Below are positions 1 through 9,016 of a DNA stretch of 64,000 nucleotides, in pieces; position 1 is the first letter of the stretch, and the number at the start of each line of letters is the position of its first letter. The translations under genes were made by a program, and so were the position numbers. The notes under the pieces are model-generated. The model saw only the letters and a list, made by a program, of their open reading frames with translations, searched no databases and was not told where the DNA came from. This DNA comes from Pseudomonas extremorientalis (GTDB lineage Bacteria > Pseudomonadota > Gammaproteobacteria > Pseudomonadales > Pseudomonadaceae), in assembly GCF_001870465.1 (NCBI RefSeq), contig NZ_MDGK01000041.1, positions 145,666 to 209,665 of the forward strand, read 5' to 3'.

Positions 1-725
1 ACCTGCGGGTAGATCTGCATATCTTTGGACACCACGATTTTCAGTTCACTGTTGCCGTCGACCACAATCGGCCGGCTCGACAACATATGGGGATACATCG
101 GCACGATCACAATGGCATCCAGCTTGGGATGCATGATCGGGCCACCCGCCGACAGCGCGTAGGCGGTGGAGCCGGTAGGCGTGGCAACGATCAGGCCGTC
201 GGCCTTCTGGCTGCACACGAACTGACCGTCGATATACAGTTCGAACTCGATCATCCGCGTGGACTTGCCGGGGTGCAGCACCACGTCATTGAGCGCATCG
301 CCCTGGCCGATGGCTTCGCCGTGGCGGCGCACTTCTGCCTGCAGCAGGAAGCGGTTCTCCACCAGGTAATGACCGTCGAGCACCTTGGCCACTTCGACTT
401 CCAGCTCATCCGGGCGGATATCGGTGAGGAACCCCAGGCTGCCCCGGTTGATCCCCAGCACCGGCACGTTATGTCGCGCCAGGGCACGGGCCGCGCCGAG
501 CAGGCTGCCGTCGCCGCCGACCACGATGACCATGTCGCAGACTTCACCGAGCATCTTGCGCGACGAGGTCTGCAGGCCGTGGCCCGGCAGGATTTCAGCG
601 ATGGTGTCTTCGAGGATCACATGCAGGTGACGCTCCAGCAGGAATTTTTTCAGCCGGCGGACGGTGTCCAACACCTGGGTACTGCCCAGGCGACCGATAA
701 TGCCGATATTGCGAAATTGCTCCAT
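1..725 (-). CDS. nadK: NAD kinase, 3' part cut by window edge
   Basis: ATP-NAD kinase makes NADP from NAD in the cytoplasm. About 241 N-terminal residues lie in the window; the family is about 295 long, so only the C-terminus is missing. The reading shows the family signature GGDGS at residues 70-74 (Asp72 is the catalytic position in known NAD kinases), followed by NRGSLGFLTD and the TPTGSTAYALSAGGP motif. The ATG at 725 has AGGAG seven bases upstream. It diverges from the DUF1853 gene; the 145-bp gap should hold both promoters. Identity is certain. Confidence 0.96.
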   Translation of the reverse strand, partial: MEQFRNIGIIGRLGSTQVLDTVRRLKKFLLERHLHVILEDTIAEILPGHGLQTSSRKMLGEVCDMVIVVGGDGSLLGAARALARHNVPVLGINRGSLGFLTDIRPDELEVEVAKVLDGHYLVENRFLLQAEVRRHGEAIGQGDALNDVVLHPGKSTRMIEFELYIDGQFVCSQKADGLIVATPTGSTAYALSAGGPIMHPKLDAIVIVPMYPHMLSSRPIVVDGNSELKIVVSKDMQIYPQ

Positions 726-870
726 GGGGCTCCTGCGGGATGTGGAGTGTGGCAAAAAAGAACGATTATGGGCGAAAGGCCGTCTCAGGCAAAATCCTTT
801 GTCGCCGTGAAGCCTTGATGACAACGGTTCTCAGCCACCTTCAGCGCAGTTAAAAGGCTATGCTCGGACC

Positions 871-1818
871 ATGACTGTGTTCCCCGATCTGCACAACCTG
901 CCCCGCCAGCTGCGCCACCCTGAGGTGCGCGACCTGGCGTGGGTGATGCTCGCCCCGCCGATGCTCGCGCAAACGCCATGGCCGCAACGTCACCCGCTGG
1001 CCGGCAGCGACTGGGTGCAGGCGCCGCATCTGCTGGAACGCTGGCTACGCCAACTGGACCAGGACAGCAGCGCCTTGCAGCAGTGGCTGAGCCTGTCACG
1101 TACGCGTCGCCTGGGCCTGTATTACGAACGCCTGTGGCAGTTTGCGGTGCAGCATGCGCCGGGCGTGGAATTGCTGGCCGCCAACCTGCCGATCCGCCGT
1201 GCCGGGCACACCCTCGGCGAGCTGGACATGTTGCTGCGCGACCGCGATGGCGTGCATCACCTGGAACTGGCGATCAAGCTGTATCTGGGCCCGCAGGACG
1301 GTAATGGCCAGGACACTGCGCAATGGCTCGGCCCGGGCTGTCATGATCGACTGGACCGCAAGCTGGCGCATCTGGCCCAACATCAGTTGCCGATATCGGC
1401 GCGAGAGGAGAGCCGTGAAGTGCTGGCCGCGTTGGATGTGCAGCAGTTTGATGCGCATTTGTGGCTGGGCGGCTACCTGCTCTACCCCTGGCCCGGCCAG
1501 GCTATGGCTCCCAGTGGCGCGCATCCGCAGCATTTGCGTGGGCGCTGGTTGCATCAGCGTGACTGGCAGGCGTTTGTCAGCCTCAGCCAACCGGGCCGTT
1601 GGCAGCCCCTGCCCCGGCATGCCTGGCTGGCGCCGGCGCACTACCCCACGGAAGAAGTGTGGAGCGAAGAACAGATGCACGGTTGGCTGGCCGAGCTGGA
1701 CCCGATGGCTCCGGCGCAGCTGCTGGTGCGGCTGGTGCAGGTGGGTGAAGATTGGGAGGAAGCCGAGCGGTTGTTTCTGGTGGCGGATCTTTGGCCGAAT
1801 GTGCCGGGGGCGGGCTGA
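871..1818 (+). CDS. DUF1853 family protein
   Basis: A 315-residue soluble protein beginning MTVFPDLHNL and matching, from memory, the DUF1853 family, which sits beside nadK in many pseudomonads. No signal peptide or membrane segment is visible. It is rich in Trp and Leu, with a GELDMLLRDRDG segment and an acidic LELAIK segment in the middle that resemble the active site of restriction-endonuclease-like folds (D...ExK); this is inference only. No biochemical role is known to me. It stands alone, followed by a REP pair. Confidence 0.85.
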   Translation: MTVFPDLHNLPRQLRHPEVRDLAWVMLAPPMLAQTPWPQRHPLAGSDWVQAPHLLERWLRQLDQDSSALQQWLSLSRTRRLGLYYERLWQFAVQHAPGVELLAANLPIRRAGHTLGELDMLLRDRDGVHHLELAIKLYLGPQDGNGQDTAQWLGPGCHDRLDRKLAHLAQHQLPISAREESREVLAALDVQQFDAHLWLGGYLLYPWPGQAMAPSGAHPQHLRGRWLHQRDWQAFVSLSQPGRWQPLPRHAWLAPAHYPTEEVWSEEQMHGWLAELDPMAPAQLLVRLVQVGEDWEEAERLFLVADLWPNVPGAG

Positions 1819-1843
1819 GGTTTTGTCGTGAATGTCAGGGCCT

Positions 1844-1914
1844 CATCGGGGGCAAGCCCCCTCCCACAGGGGAATGCATTCCCAATGTGGGAGGGGGCTT
1901 GCCCCCGATAGCGG
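1844..1914. repeat. REP pair (inverted)
   Basis: Two inverted copies of the Pseudomonas REP core: ATCGGGGGCAAGCCCCCTC at about 1845-1863 and its complement GAGGGGGCTTGCCCCCGAT at about 1891-1909, separated by a short centre that is itself palindromic around GGGAATGCATTCCC. The unit lies between the converging ends of the DUF1853 gene and the chelatase gene. Such pairs commonly occupy 3' intergenic gaps and can stabilise or terminate transcripts. Confidence 0.9.
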
Positions 1915-1925
1915 TTGCCCAGGCA

Positions 1926-2657
1926 CTACAGCTGATCGATATGCCGATACTCCAACTGCAACCTCATTGCCAACAGCTGGGACCGACCTAGCCTGATCGG
2001 CCCACGCTCGATATCCACCAGCAGGCCCGGGCACTCCAACAGCGGCAGCCCATTAATGTCCTTGAGGCGCCCGTCGGTAATCACCAGCAGCCGCTGCTGT
2101 TCGGCCGGATACCGTTTGCGCCGCACCGTCAACCAGTCCCCCGCCTCGGTGAGTGCCGCCAGCAATGGCGTACCGCCGCCCGCGCCCAACTGTTCCAGCC
2201 AACCCGCCAAGCCCTTGGCCGCTTTCAACCCCTGCACCTGCCACTTCGGCGCCTGCCCGCTGGCCGTCAACAGTGCCATGCGCGACCGGTGGCGGTAGGC
2301 GTCGTCAAACAACTGCGCCAACAAGCCCTTGGCGTCGGAGAGCGCTCGATGTCGTCGGGTGGACGCCGACGCATCGACAATCACCAACCACAGCTCATGG
2401 GCCGCACGACTGCGCAGGTGAAACAGCAAGTCCTCTCGCGTTTGCGGCCGACCGCCGAGCAAGGTGCCCGGCCAGTTGATCGCGCCCTGCTTCGCGCTGC
2501 GAGCCTTGCCTTGCCTGCCGTTGCCTAGTCGCCCTGCCTTGGGTCGCGCATCCGCCCCCGCGTCAGGTCGAGGGCGAATGCCTAGGGCTTTTTTGGCCAG
2601 GCGGGCACTTCTCGGCGTGCGCCCGTGGGCAGCGCCGGTGCGGGCATATCGCCCCAT
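1926..2657 (-). CDS. VWA (ChlD-type) part of cobaltochelatase, read by -1 frameshift
   Basis: This open frame carries a von Willebrand A domain with an intact MIDAS: DASAS, a Thr in GGGTPL, and ITDGR. It overlaps the end of the AAA+ gene by 76 bp in the -1 frame. The ATG at 2657 has no good ribosome site, and its first 23 codons look like out-of-frame noise. A slippery A6G and a stem-loop at the AAA+ stop suggest that translation enters here by frameshift, adding 220 residues to give a 552-residue AAA-proline-rich linker-VWA protein, the normal ChlD/BchD layout. In BchI/BchD-type chelatases the D subunit bridges the ATPase ring to the large CobN subunit. Separate initiation remains possible. 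Confidence 0.85.
   Translation of the reverse strand: MGRYARTGAAHGRTPRSARLAKKALGIRPRPDAGADARPKAGRLGNGRQGKARSAKQGAINWPGTLLGGRPQTREDLLFHLRSRAAHELWLVIVDASASTRRHRALSDAKGLLAQLFDDAYRHRSRMALLTASGQAPKWQVQGLKAAKGLAGWLEQLGAGGGTPLLAALTEAGDWLTVRRKRYPAEQQRLLVITDGRLKDINGLPLLECPGLLVDIERGPIRLGRSQLLAMRLQLEYRHIDQL
2548..2594 (-). other. Predicted -1 programmed ribosomal frameshift site
   Basis: Read on the minus strand, the AAA+ frame ends CCA AAA AAG CCC TAG. A AAA AAG (2594 to 2588) is the same slippery heptamer used by E. coli dnaX. Six bases later a stem starts: GCATTCGCCCTCG (2581-2569) pairs with CGGGGGCGGATGC (2560-2548), 13 pairs including two G-U, with an 8-base loop. Slipping back one base continues GCC CTA GGC, exactly the VWA frame. 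A strong Shine-Dalgarno-like stimulator upstream is not evident. Frameshifting in chlD-type cobalt chelatase genes has been described, as I recall; the site here is read directly from sequence. Confidence 0.75.
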
Positions 2658-3583
2658 TGGCCTTGACCGGGCGAGGTGTCGGAGGGTTTCGGCGACGGCC
2701 CTTCGCTCGGCGGGCTGGCCGGTGAAGGAGACTGTTCCTGACGGCGATGGCGAAGAGCGAATTCAGCAACCGCTTGGATATCTTCCTCGGCAATGGCACT
2801 GGCTCCCCGCCAAGCGGCATGAGCCCTGGCACCGCGCAACCAGACAAGGTCCGCACGCAGGCCATCGACCCCCGCCGCAAAGCAGCGCTCGGTGATCTGC
2901 GCCAGTGCAAGGTCGTCCAGTGCAATGCTGTCGAGCCGCGCCCGTGCCTGGGTGCAGCGCTCGCGCAATGCCGCTTGCGGCGCATCCCACTGGGCGCAAA
3001 AGGCAACAGGGTCGCTGTCGAAATCCAGGCGACGCCGGATGATCTGCCCACGCTCGGCCGGCAAGGTCTGCCCGCTCAAGGCCACATTGAAACCGAAGCG
3101 ATCGAGCAGTTGCGGGCGCAACTCGCCCTCCTCCGGGTTCATGGTGCCGATCAGCACGAAGCGCGCCGAATGGCGATGGGAAATGCCATCGCGCTCGATC
3201 AGGTTGGTGCCGCTGGCGGCCACATCCAGCAGCAGGTCCACCAGATGGTCGGGCAGCAAATTGACTTCATCGACGTACAGCACGCCACCGTCGGCCTTGG
3301 CCAATACACCGGGGGAGAATTGCGCCCGGCCTTCGCCCAATGCGGCGTCCAGGTCCAGCGTGCCGACCAGGCGCTCTTCAGTGGCGCCCAAGGGCAAGGT
3401 CACGAACTGACCACTGGCCAGCAGGTCGGCCAGACCCCGCGCCAGGGTGGACTTGGCCATGCCGCGCGGGCCTTCGATCAGCACACCGCCAATCTTCGGG
3501 TCGATAGCGGTCAGGCACAGCGCCAGTTTCAGGTCATCGGCGCCGACCACGGCGGACAGCGGGAAATGGGGAATATCAGTCAT
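2582..3583 (-). CDS. AAA+ ATPase subunit of cobaltochelatase (ChlI-like)
   Basis: A 333-residue AAA+ ATPase of the magnesium/cobalt chelatase I class. Visible motifs are Walker A GPRGMAKST, Walker B VLYVDEVNLL, sensor-1 IGTMNPEEG and an LLDRFG arginine-finger region. Its C-terminal 50 residues are proline/serine-rich (SPSPASPPSEGP), like the linker that joins AAA and VWA domains in ChlD/BchD proteins. The start at 3583 (MTDIPHFPLS) overlaps the cobN stop (TGATG), implying translational coupling. It should power cobalt insertion into hydrogenobyrinate diamide by CobN, replacing the CobS/CobT pair of other bacteria. Normal termination gives the I-type subunit; frameshifting would give the D-type. 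Confidence 0.93.
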   Translation of the reverse strand: MTDIPHFPLSAVVGADDLKLALCLTAIDPKIGGVLIEGPRGMAKSTLARGLADLLASGQFVTLPLGATEERLVGTLDLDAALGEGRAQFSPGVLAKADGGVLYVDEVNLLPDHLVDLLLDVAASGTNLIERDGISHRHSARFVLIGTMNPEEGELRPQLLDRFGFNVALSGQTLPAERGQIIRRRLDFDSDPVAFCAQWDAPQAALRERCTQARARLDSIALDDLALAQITERCFAAGVDGLRADLVWLRGARAHAAWRGASAIAEEDIQAVAEFALRHRRQEQSPSPASPPSEGPSPKPSDTSPGQGQWGDMPAPALPTGARREVPAWPKKP

Positions 3584-6500
3584 CAGCTGTCTTCTTCTAT
3601 ATCCAGCAACAGGTTTTCCAACGCCTCGCGGTATGCCCCCGGTTCCTGCCACATGCCACGCTGCTGGGCTTCCAGCATGCGCTCGGTCATGTCGCGCAGT
3701 GCATCGGGGTTGTGCTGTTGCACAAAGGCCCGGGTGTCGGGGTCGAGCAAGTAGGCGTCGGCCAACAGTGCGTATTGGTGATCGTCAATCAGTGCGGTGG
3801 TGGCGTCGAAGGCGAACAGATTGTCCACCGTCGCGGCCATTTCAAACGCACCTTTATAGCCATGGCGCTTCACGCCTTCGATCCACTTGGGGTTGGCGGC
3901 GCGGGAACGGATCACCCGATTCAGCTCTTCCTTCAACGTGCGGATCTTCGGCAGGTCAGGCTGGCTATGGTCACCGTGGTAGCTGGCGGCCTTGTCGCCG
4001 CTCAGGGTTTCCACGGCAGCGAGCATGCCACCCTGGAATTGGTAGTAATCGTTGGAATCGAGCAGGTCGTGCTCGCGGTTGTCCTGGTTCTGCAAAACGG
4101 CCTGCACCTGGCTCAGGCGCTGGGCGAATTGCCCGCGGGCGGCAGTACCTTCGTCGGAACCGCCATAGGCGTAGCCGCCCCAGTTCAGGTAAACCTCGGC
4201 CAAGTCTTCACGGCTTTGCCAGAGACGCCCGTCGATCGCGCCCTGCACACCGGCACCATACGCGCCGGGCTTGGCACCGAAGATGCGCCAGCCGGCCTGT
4301 TTTGCCGCGGCCTCTGCGTCCAGGCCCGAAGCCAGCAACGCTTCACGCTCACTGCGCACCTTGGCGGCCAGCGGGTTCAGCTCGTCCGGTTCGTCCAGCG
4401 CAGCCACCGCCTGCACCGCCGCATCGAACAGGCGGATCAGGTTGGCAAAGGCATCCCGGAAGAAACCGGACACGCGCAACGTCACATCAACACGCGGACG
4501 ATCCAGCAGGCTGACGGGCAGGATTTCAAAGTCATCCACGCGCTGACTGCCCGTCGCCCATACAGGGCGCACGCCCATCAGCGCCATGGCCTGGGCGATG
4601 TCATCGCCGCCGGTGCGCATGGTCGCGGTCCCCCAAACCGACAAGCCGAGTTGGCGCAGGTGGTCGCCATGGTCTTGCAGGTGCCGCTCCAGAATCAGGT
4701 TGGCGGATTGGAAACCGATGCGCCAGGCGGTGGTGGTAGGCAGGTTGCGCACATCGACGGTGAAGAAGTTGCGCCCGGTCGGCAACACATCCAAACGCCC
4801 ACGACTCGGCGCACCACTGGGGCCAGCGGGCACGAAACGGCCGCTCAAGGCATCCAGCAAACCGCGCATTTCTGCCGGGCCACAGGCATCCAGCCGAGGT
4901 GCCACGACAATACGCAGGCTTTCGATTACGGCCTTCACGTCCTCCCAACCGGGCTCTTCCAATTGCTCAAGCGGCCCTTCCAGGGCTTGCTCGATCAATC
5001 GCGCCGCGTAAAGCTCCAAGCGTTCACGGGTATCGCCGGCGGTACGCCACAACTGCCCGTCGATCTTCTGTAGCACCAGCGGCCGGCGTCCAGTCCAGGG
5101 TTCGGCCAGGGCGCAGTCCAGCGGGTCGAAGCCCAGCTCGAAGGCCTTGGCCAGCACGCGCAGCAAGCTCGACTGCGGGCCACGGCCATCGCCACGCGGG
5201 ATGCGCAGCAGCGCCAGCAAGGTATCGATACGCAGGCGACCCTCGGGTGACTCGCCAAAAATATGCAGGCCGTCGCGGATCTGCGATTCCTTCAAGTCGC
5301 ACAGGTAGGTGTCCAGGCGCGGCAACCACACGGCGGCATCGGCGTCGCTCTCCAGCTCAAGCTCCTGGTCGATGCGGGTTTCGCGCACCAGCTTGAGAAT
5401 GTCCTTCTGCAGCTCCAGGGCGCGGCGCGGATCGAGCAACTGCGCTTCGTAATATTCGTCCGCCAGCAGCTCCAGGTTACGCAGCGGGCCGTAGGTTTCG
5501 GCACGGGTCAGCGGCGGCATCAGGTGGTCGATGATGACTGCCTGGGTGCGCCGCTTGGCCTGGGCGCCCTCGCCCGGGTCATTGACAATAAACGGATATA
5601 TATTCGGCAGCGGCCCCAGCAACGCATCGGGCCAGCAGTTTTCCGACAGGCCCACGCCCTTGCCCGGCAGCCACTCCAGGTTGCCGTGCTTGCCCACATG
5701 GATCACGCCGTGGGCGCCGTAGGTGTGGCGCAGCCAGAAGTAGAACGCCAGGTAAGCGTGGGGCGGCACCAGGTCCGGGTCGTGGTACACGGCGCTGGCG
5801 TCCACCTGATAACCCCGCGCCGGCTGGATGCCGATAAACGTCAGGCCCAGGCGCAGGCCGGCGATCATCAGGCGACCGTCGCGGCACATCGGATCGTTCT
5901 GCGGCGCGCCCCAGCGCTCCAGCACTGCCTGGCGATTGGCTTCGGGCAGGCACTGGAACATCGCCTCGTACTCGTCCAGGCCCAGGCTTTGATGGCAAGG
6001 GCGCAAGTCGAGGCTGTGCAGGTCGTTGGTGACGCCGCCGAGCAACTCGTGGATCAACGCCGTGCCGCTGTCCGGCAATACGTCCGGCAGCGGATAGCCT
6101 TCGGCTTGCAAGGCACGCAGGATGTTCAGCGCCGCCGCCGGTGTATCCAGGCCCACGCCGTTGCCGATGCGACCGTCGCGGGTCGGGTAGTTGGCGAGGA
6201 TCAGCGCAATGCGTTTCTCCGCATTCGGCACCCTCGCCAACTCGACCCAACGCCGCGCCAGCTCGGCGACAAAATCCATGCGTTCCGGCGCAGCGCGGTA
6301 GCACACCACGTCCGACTGGCTGCGTTCGCTGCGCCAGGCCAGGTCCTTGAAGCTGATGGGCCGGCTGATGATGCGCCCATCCAGCTCCGGCAACGCGATG
6401 TGCATCGCCAGGTCGCGGGGGCCGAGGCCCTGCTCGCTGGCCTCCCAGCCGGGCTGGTTGTCCTGGGCACAAATGGCCTGGATCACCGCGATATCGCGGC

Positions 6501-7344
6501 GAAACGGGCGTAAATGCGGCGCTTCGGGGCTGGATTGGGCGAAGCCGGTGGTATTGAGGATCACCGCCGCGCCGACCTCATCCAGCAGGTCCTCGACCAC
6601 CGCCAGGCAGCCGGGCTCTTTCAAACTGGCCACCGCCATCGGCAACGGGTTAAGCCCCGCTGCGTGCAGGCGCTGGCAGAACACATCGATAAAACCGGTA
6701 TTGGCCGCCTGCAAATGGGAGCGGTAGAACAACACCGCCGCCACCGGCCAGTCGGCGTTCCAGTCTGCCTGCCAATGGTTCAGGCGGGCGCTGGCGTGGT
6801 GCGGGTGATAGATCGCCGTGCGTGGCAGGGTTTGGGGCTCGGCCCAGGCATAGGCGCGCCCCAGGTAGGCGCTGGCCAGGCAGCGATAGAAATCCAGGGC
6901 ATTGCCCAGGCCGCCCTGACGCAGGAAGTGCCACAGCCGATCACGCTCTTCGGCACCGACGGTGCTCAGCCCGCTGAGTTCCGGGTCCGGGCGATCATCC
7001 CCCGGCACCAGGATCAGCTGCACACCGCGCTCGGCCAATTCCACCAGACGCTCGATGCCGTAGCGCCAGTAACCGATACCGCCATGCAGTGAAATCAGGA
7101 TGACCTTGGCGTGGCGCAGCACCTCATCGACGTACAAGTCGACCGAGGCATGGTTCTGCACCTGCATCGGGTTGGCCAGGCGCAGGCTCGGGTAGTCGTC
7201 GGGCAACTGCCGGGCCGCTTCGGCCAGCAGCGCCAGGCTGGAATCGCCGCTGCACAGGATCACCAGGTCAGCGGGGGTTTGGCCAAGGTCGGCAATATTG
7301 TCGTCCGAGACGAAACCACCGGGCTGGGTCCTGAGCAGGTGCAT
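3583..7344 (-). CDS. cobN: Cobaltochelatase large subunit CobN
   Basis: A 1253-residue CobN/magnesium chelatase H subunit, full length for the family, acting in the aerobic B12 pathway to insert Co2+ into the corrin ring. Recognisable segments include HVGKHGNLEWLPGKG and the following NDPGEGAQAKRR, both highly conserved in CobN. No signal peptide. It follows cobW with a 3-bp gap and overlaps the ChlI-type ATPase gene by one base, so all chelatase parts lie in one riboswitch-led transcript. Identity is certain. Confidence 0.97.
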   Translation of the reverse strand: MHLLRTQPGGFVSDDNIADLGQTPADLVILCSGDSSLALLAEAARQLPDDYPSLRLANPMQVQNHASVDLYVDEVLRHAKVILISLHGGIGYWRYGIERLVELAERGVQLILVPGDDRPDPELSGLSTVGAEERDRLWHFLRQGGLGNALDFYRCLASAYLGRAYAWAEPQTLPRTAIYHPHHASARLNHWQADWNADWPVAAVLFYRSHLQAANTGFIDVFCQRLHAAGLNPLPMAVASLKEPGCLAVVEDLLDEVGAAVILNTTGFAQSSPEAPHLRPFRRDIAVIQAICAQDNQPGWEASEQGLGPRDLAMHIALPELDGRIISRPISFKDLAWRSERSQSDVVCYRAAPERMDFVAELARRWVELARVPNAEKRIALILANYPTRDGRIGNGVGLDTPAAALNILRALQAEGYPLPDVLPDSGTALIHELLGGVTNDLHSLDLRPCHQSLGLDEYEAMFQCLPEANRQAVLERWGAPQNDPMCRDGRLMIAGLRLGLTFIGIQPARGYQVDASAVYHDPDLVPPHAYLAFYFWLRHTYGAHGVIHVGKHGNLEWLPGKGVGLSENCWPDALLGPLPNIYPFIVNDPGEGAQAKRRTQAVIIDHLMPPLTRAETYGPLRNLELLADEYYEAQLLDPRRALELQKDILKLVRETRIDQELELESDADAAVWLPRLDTYLCDLKESQIRDGLHIFGESPEGRLRIDTLLALLRIPRGDGRGPQSSLLRVLAKAFELGFDPLDCALAEPWTGRRPLVLQKIDGQLWRTAGDTRERLELYAARLIEQALEGPLEQLEEPGWEDVKAVIESLRIVVAPRLDACGPAEMRGLLDALSGRFVPAGPSGAPSRGRLDVLPTGRNFFTVDVRNLPTTTAWRIGFQSANLILERHLQDHGDHLRQLGLSVWGTATMRTGGDDIAQAMALMGVRPVWATGSQRVDDFEILPVSLLDRPRVDVTLRVSGFFRDAFANLIRLFDAAVQAVAALDEPDELNPLAAKVRSEREALLASGLDAEAAAKQAGWRIFGAKPGAYGAGVQGAIDGRLWQSREDLAEVYLNWGGYAYGGSDEGTAARGQFAQRLSQVQAVLQNQDNREHDLLDSNDYYQFQGGMLAAVETLSGDKAASYHGDHSQPDLPKIRTLKEELNRVIRSRAANPKWIEGVKRHGYKGAFEMAATVDNLFAFDATTALIDDHQYALLADAYLLDPDTRAFVQQHNPDALRDMTERMLEAQQRGMWQEPGAYREALENLLLDIEEDS

Positions 7345-7347
7345 GGG

Positions 7348-8409
7348 TCAGACGCTGAGGGCGGCGCGCAGTTGCGCTTCGAGGCCCGCCGCGTCCAGTT
7401 CCTGGCCGATCAGCACGAGGCGCGTGGTGCGTGCTTCTTCAGCGCCCCAGGCACGGTCGAAGTGTTTGTCGAACCGCGTGCCCACACCCTGGATCAGCAG
7501 GCGCATCGGTTTGTTCGGGATGGCGGCGAAACCTTTGACGCGCAGGATGCCGTGTTGCACCACCAGTTGCGTCAGGGCATCGAGCAGCAGTGCTTCATCG
7601 GCTTGCGGCAAGTCGATGGAAATCGAGTCAAACGCATCGTGGTCGTGGTCGTCTTCACCTTCGTGGTGATGATCGTGGTGGCTGTGGCGGCCGTCGATGT
7701 GCTCTTCGGAACCGGCGCCCAGGCCGATCAATACGTCCAGGGGCAAGCGACCACTGCTGGCTTCGACGATCTTCACCGCCGGCGGCAGCTCCTCGGCGAC
7801 TTCCAGGCGCACGCGGGCCAGGTCTTCGGCATTGATCAGGTCGGCCTTGTTGAGGATCACCAGGTCGGCGCTCGCCAGTTGATCGGCGAACAACTCGTGC
7901 AACGGCGATTCGTGGTCCAGGTTCGGGTCGAGTTTGCGCTGTGCGTCCACCTGGTCCGGGAAGGCAGCGAAAGTGCCGGCGGCGACGGCCGGGCTGTCGA
8001 CCACGGTGATCACCGCATCCACGGTGCAGGCACTGCGGATTTCCGGCCACTGGAAGGCTTGCACCAATGGCTTGGGCAATGCCAGGCCGGAAGTTTCAAT
8101 GAGGATATGGTCGAGATCGCCGCGACGGGCGACCAATTCGCGCATCACCGGGAAGAATTCTTCCTGCACGGTGCAGCACAGGCAGCCATTGGCCAATTCG
8201 TAGACGCGGCCGTTGGCCTCTTCTTCGGTGCAACCGATGGAGCACTGCTTGAGGATTTCACCGTCGATGCCCAGCTCGCCGAATTCGTTGACGATCACCG
8301 CGATGCGACGGCCCTGGGCGTTGTCGAGCATGTGGCGCAGCAAGGTGGTCTTACCCGAGCCGAGGAAGCCGGTGACGATGGTAACGGGGAGTTTGGCCAG
8401 TGTTTTCAT
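7348..8409 (-). CDS. cobW: CobW GTPase (cobalt metallochaperone)
   Basis: A 353-residue G3E-family GTPase with Walker A GFLGSGKTT (14-22), the CLCC metal-binding motif (Cys76, Cys78, Cys79), NKAD base-recognition motif, and a His/Asp-rich loop near residues 238-260 (HSHHDHHHEG) typical of metal chaperones. CobW is thought to deliver Co2+ to CobN. It is first in the leftward operon behind a cobalamin riboswitch; a weak AAGGGC ribosome site precedes the ATG. The C-terminal CobW domain is complete. Confidence 0.95.
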   Translation of the reverse strand: MKTLAKLPVTIVTGFLGSGKTTLLRHMLDNAQGRRIAVIVNEFGELGIDGEILKQCSIGCTEEEANGRVYELANGCLCCTVQEEFFPVMRELVARRGDLDHILIETSGLALPKPLVQAFQWPEIRSACTVDAVITVVDSPAVAAGTFAAFPDQVDAQRKLDPNLDHESPLHELFADQLASADLVILNKADLINAEDLARVRLEVAEELPPAVKIVEASSGRLPLDVLIGLGAGSEEHIDGRHSHHDHHHEGEDDHDHDAFDSISIDLPQADEALLLDALTQLVVQHGILRVKGFAAIPNKPMRLLIQGVGTRFDKHFDRAWGAEEARTTRLVLIGQELDAAGLEAQLRAALSV

Positions 8410-8511
8410 CGGATGCCCTTGGGGGCGGGCATATGGGACGATTGGCGCTGCGACGGCGCGCAGCAGCGGATTTCGTCACCGGATCACCCCGCCCGGTTGA
8501 AGTAGAAAATC

Positions 8512-8692
8512 GGTTGCGAGGCAGGTCTCCTGGCTTGGGGCTTGCGGGTCTTGCGACCGGCGCTGGCTGCGCCTTCCCGCCTTGTCGGCAGTGGCGTGGC
8601 AGTCAGCTGAACCCTTTACAGTTGCGGGGGCAGCCGCGGCTTGGACCGCGTTCCCTTCTTAGCTTCGGCCTGGGCCGAAGAACCTCGAGGGT
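8512..8692 (-). ncRNA. Cobalamin riboswitch upstream of cobW
   Basis: On the minus strand the leader contains the cobalamin-riboswitch core GCTGCCCCCGCAACTG (8634-8619) and the B12 box AGCCAGGAGACCTGCC (8535-8520), in the right order and spacing, with the usual hairpins between. It lies 100 bp upstream of the cobW ATG and should shut the chelatase operon down when adenosylcobalamin is abundant. Confidence 0.95.
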
Positions 8693-8695
8693 GCA

Positions 8696-8724
8696 AGGCT
8701 ACGCAGTGCTTGGGGGATGGTCAA
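8696..8724 (-). promoter_or_regulatory. Putative sigma-70 promoter of the cobW operon
   Basis: On the minus strand TTGACC (8724-8719), a 17-bp spacer and TAGCCT (8701-8696) sit just in front of the riboswitch, so the transcript would begin at its 5' edge. The -10 is weak (three of six consensus bases) but position and spacing fit. Confidence 0.5.
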
Positions 8725-8837
8725 TGATGGGGTTGGGTTGGCTTGAGTACATATCCATTGCTGCGGTAACGGACATGCCCCCAGAACGCACATCCCCAAT
8801 TGACTCCCCTCCCACCCCCATGCTCTCCTACACATCT

Positions 8838-9016
8838 TGTTTCGGGTGCCCTGCAAAGGGTGAAACGGGAAACCGGTGACTCATGCACACACGCATGACA
8901 GTCCGGTGCTGCCCCCGCAACGGTAAGCGAGCGAAACGTCATATCCACTGTGCCAGTCGGCATGGGAAGGCGACGTTTTCAGGCATTGAGCCCCTCGCAA
9001 GCCCGGAGACCGGCCC
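8838..9016 (+). ncRNA. Cobalamin riboswitch upstream of cbtB
   Basis: The leader shows the core GCTGCCCCCGCAACGG (8908-8923) and the B12 box GCCCGGAGACCGGCC (about 9001-9015). It points away from the cobW riboswitch, 145 bp downstream of that element's 5' edge. A further hairpin, AAAGCCC.GCG with CGC.GGGCTTT (about 9058-9089), lies between it and cbtB and could be its expression platform. It should repress cobalt uptake and corrin genes when B12 is present. A possible -35 TTGACT is at 8800-8805, with only a poor -10. Confidence 0.95.

Noticed and set aside
1844..1914. G-rich palindromes as possible CRISPR repeats
   Set aside because: Only two inverted copies per site and no spacers; they match the Pseudomonas REP pattern.
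2589..2657. An independent start for the VWA protein at 2657
   Set aside because: No ribosome site, and the first 23 residues look like out-of-frame translation of the AAA+ linker. The slippery site gives a better entry; kept as a lower-ranked alternative.
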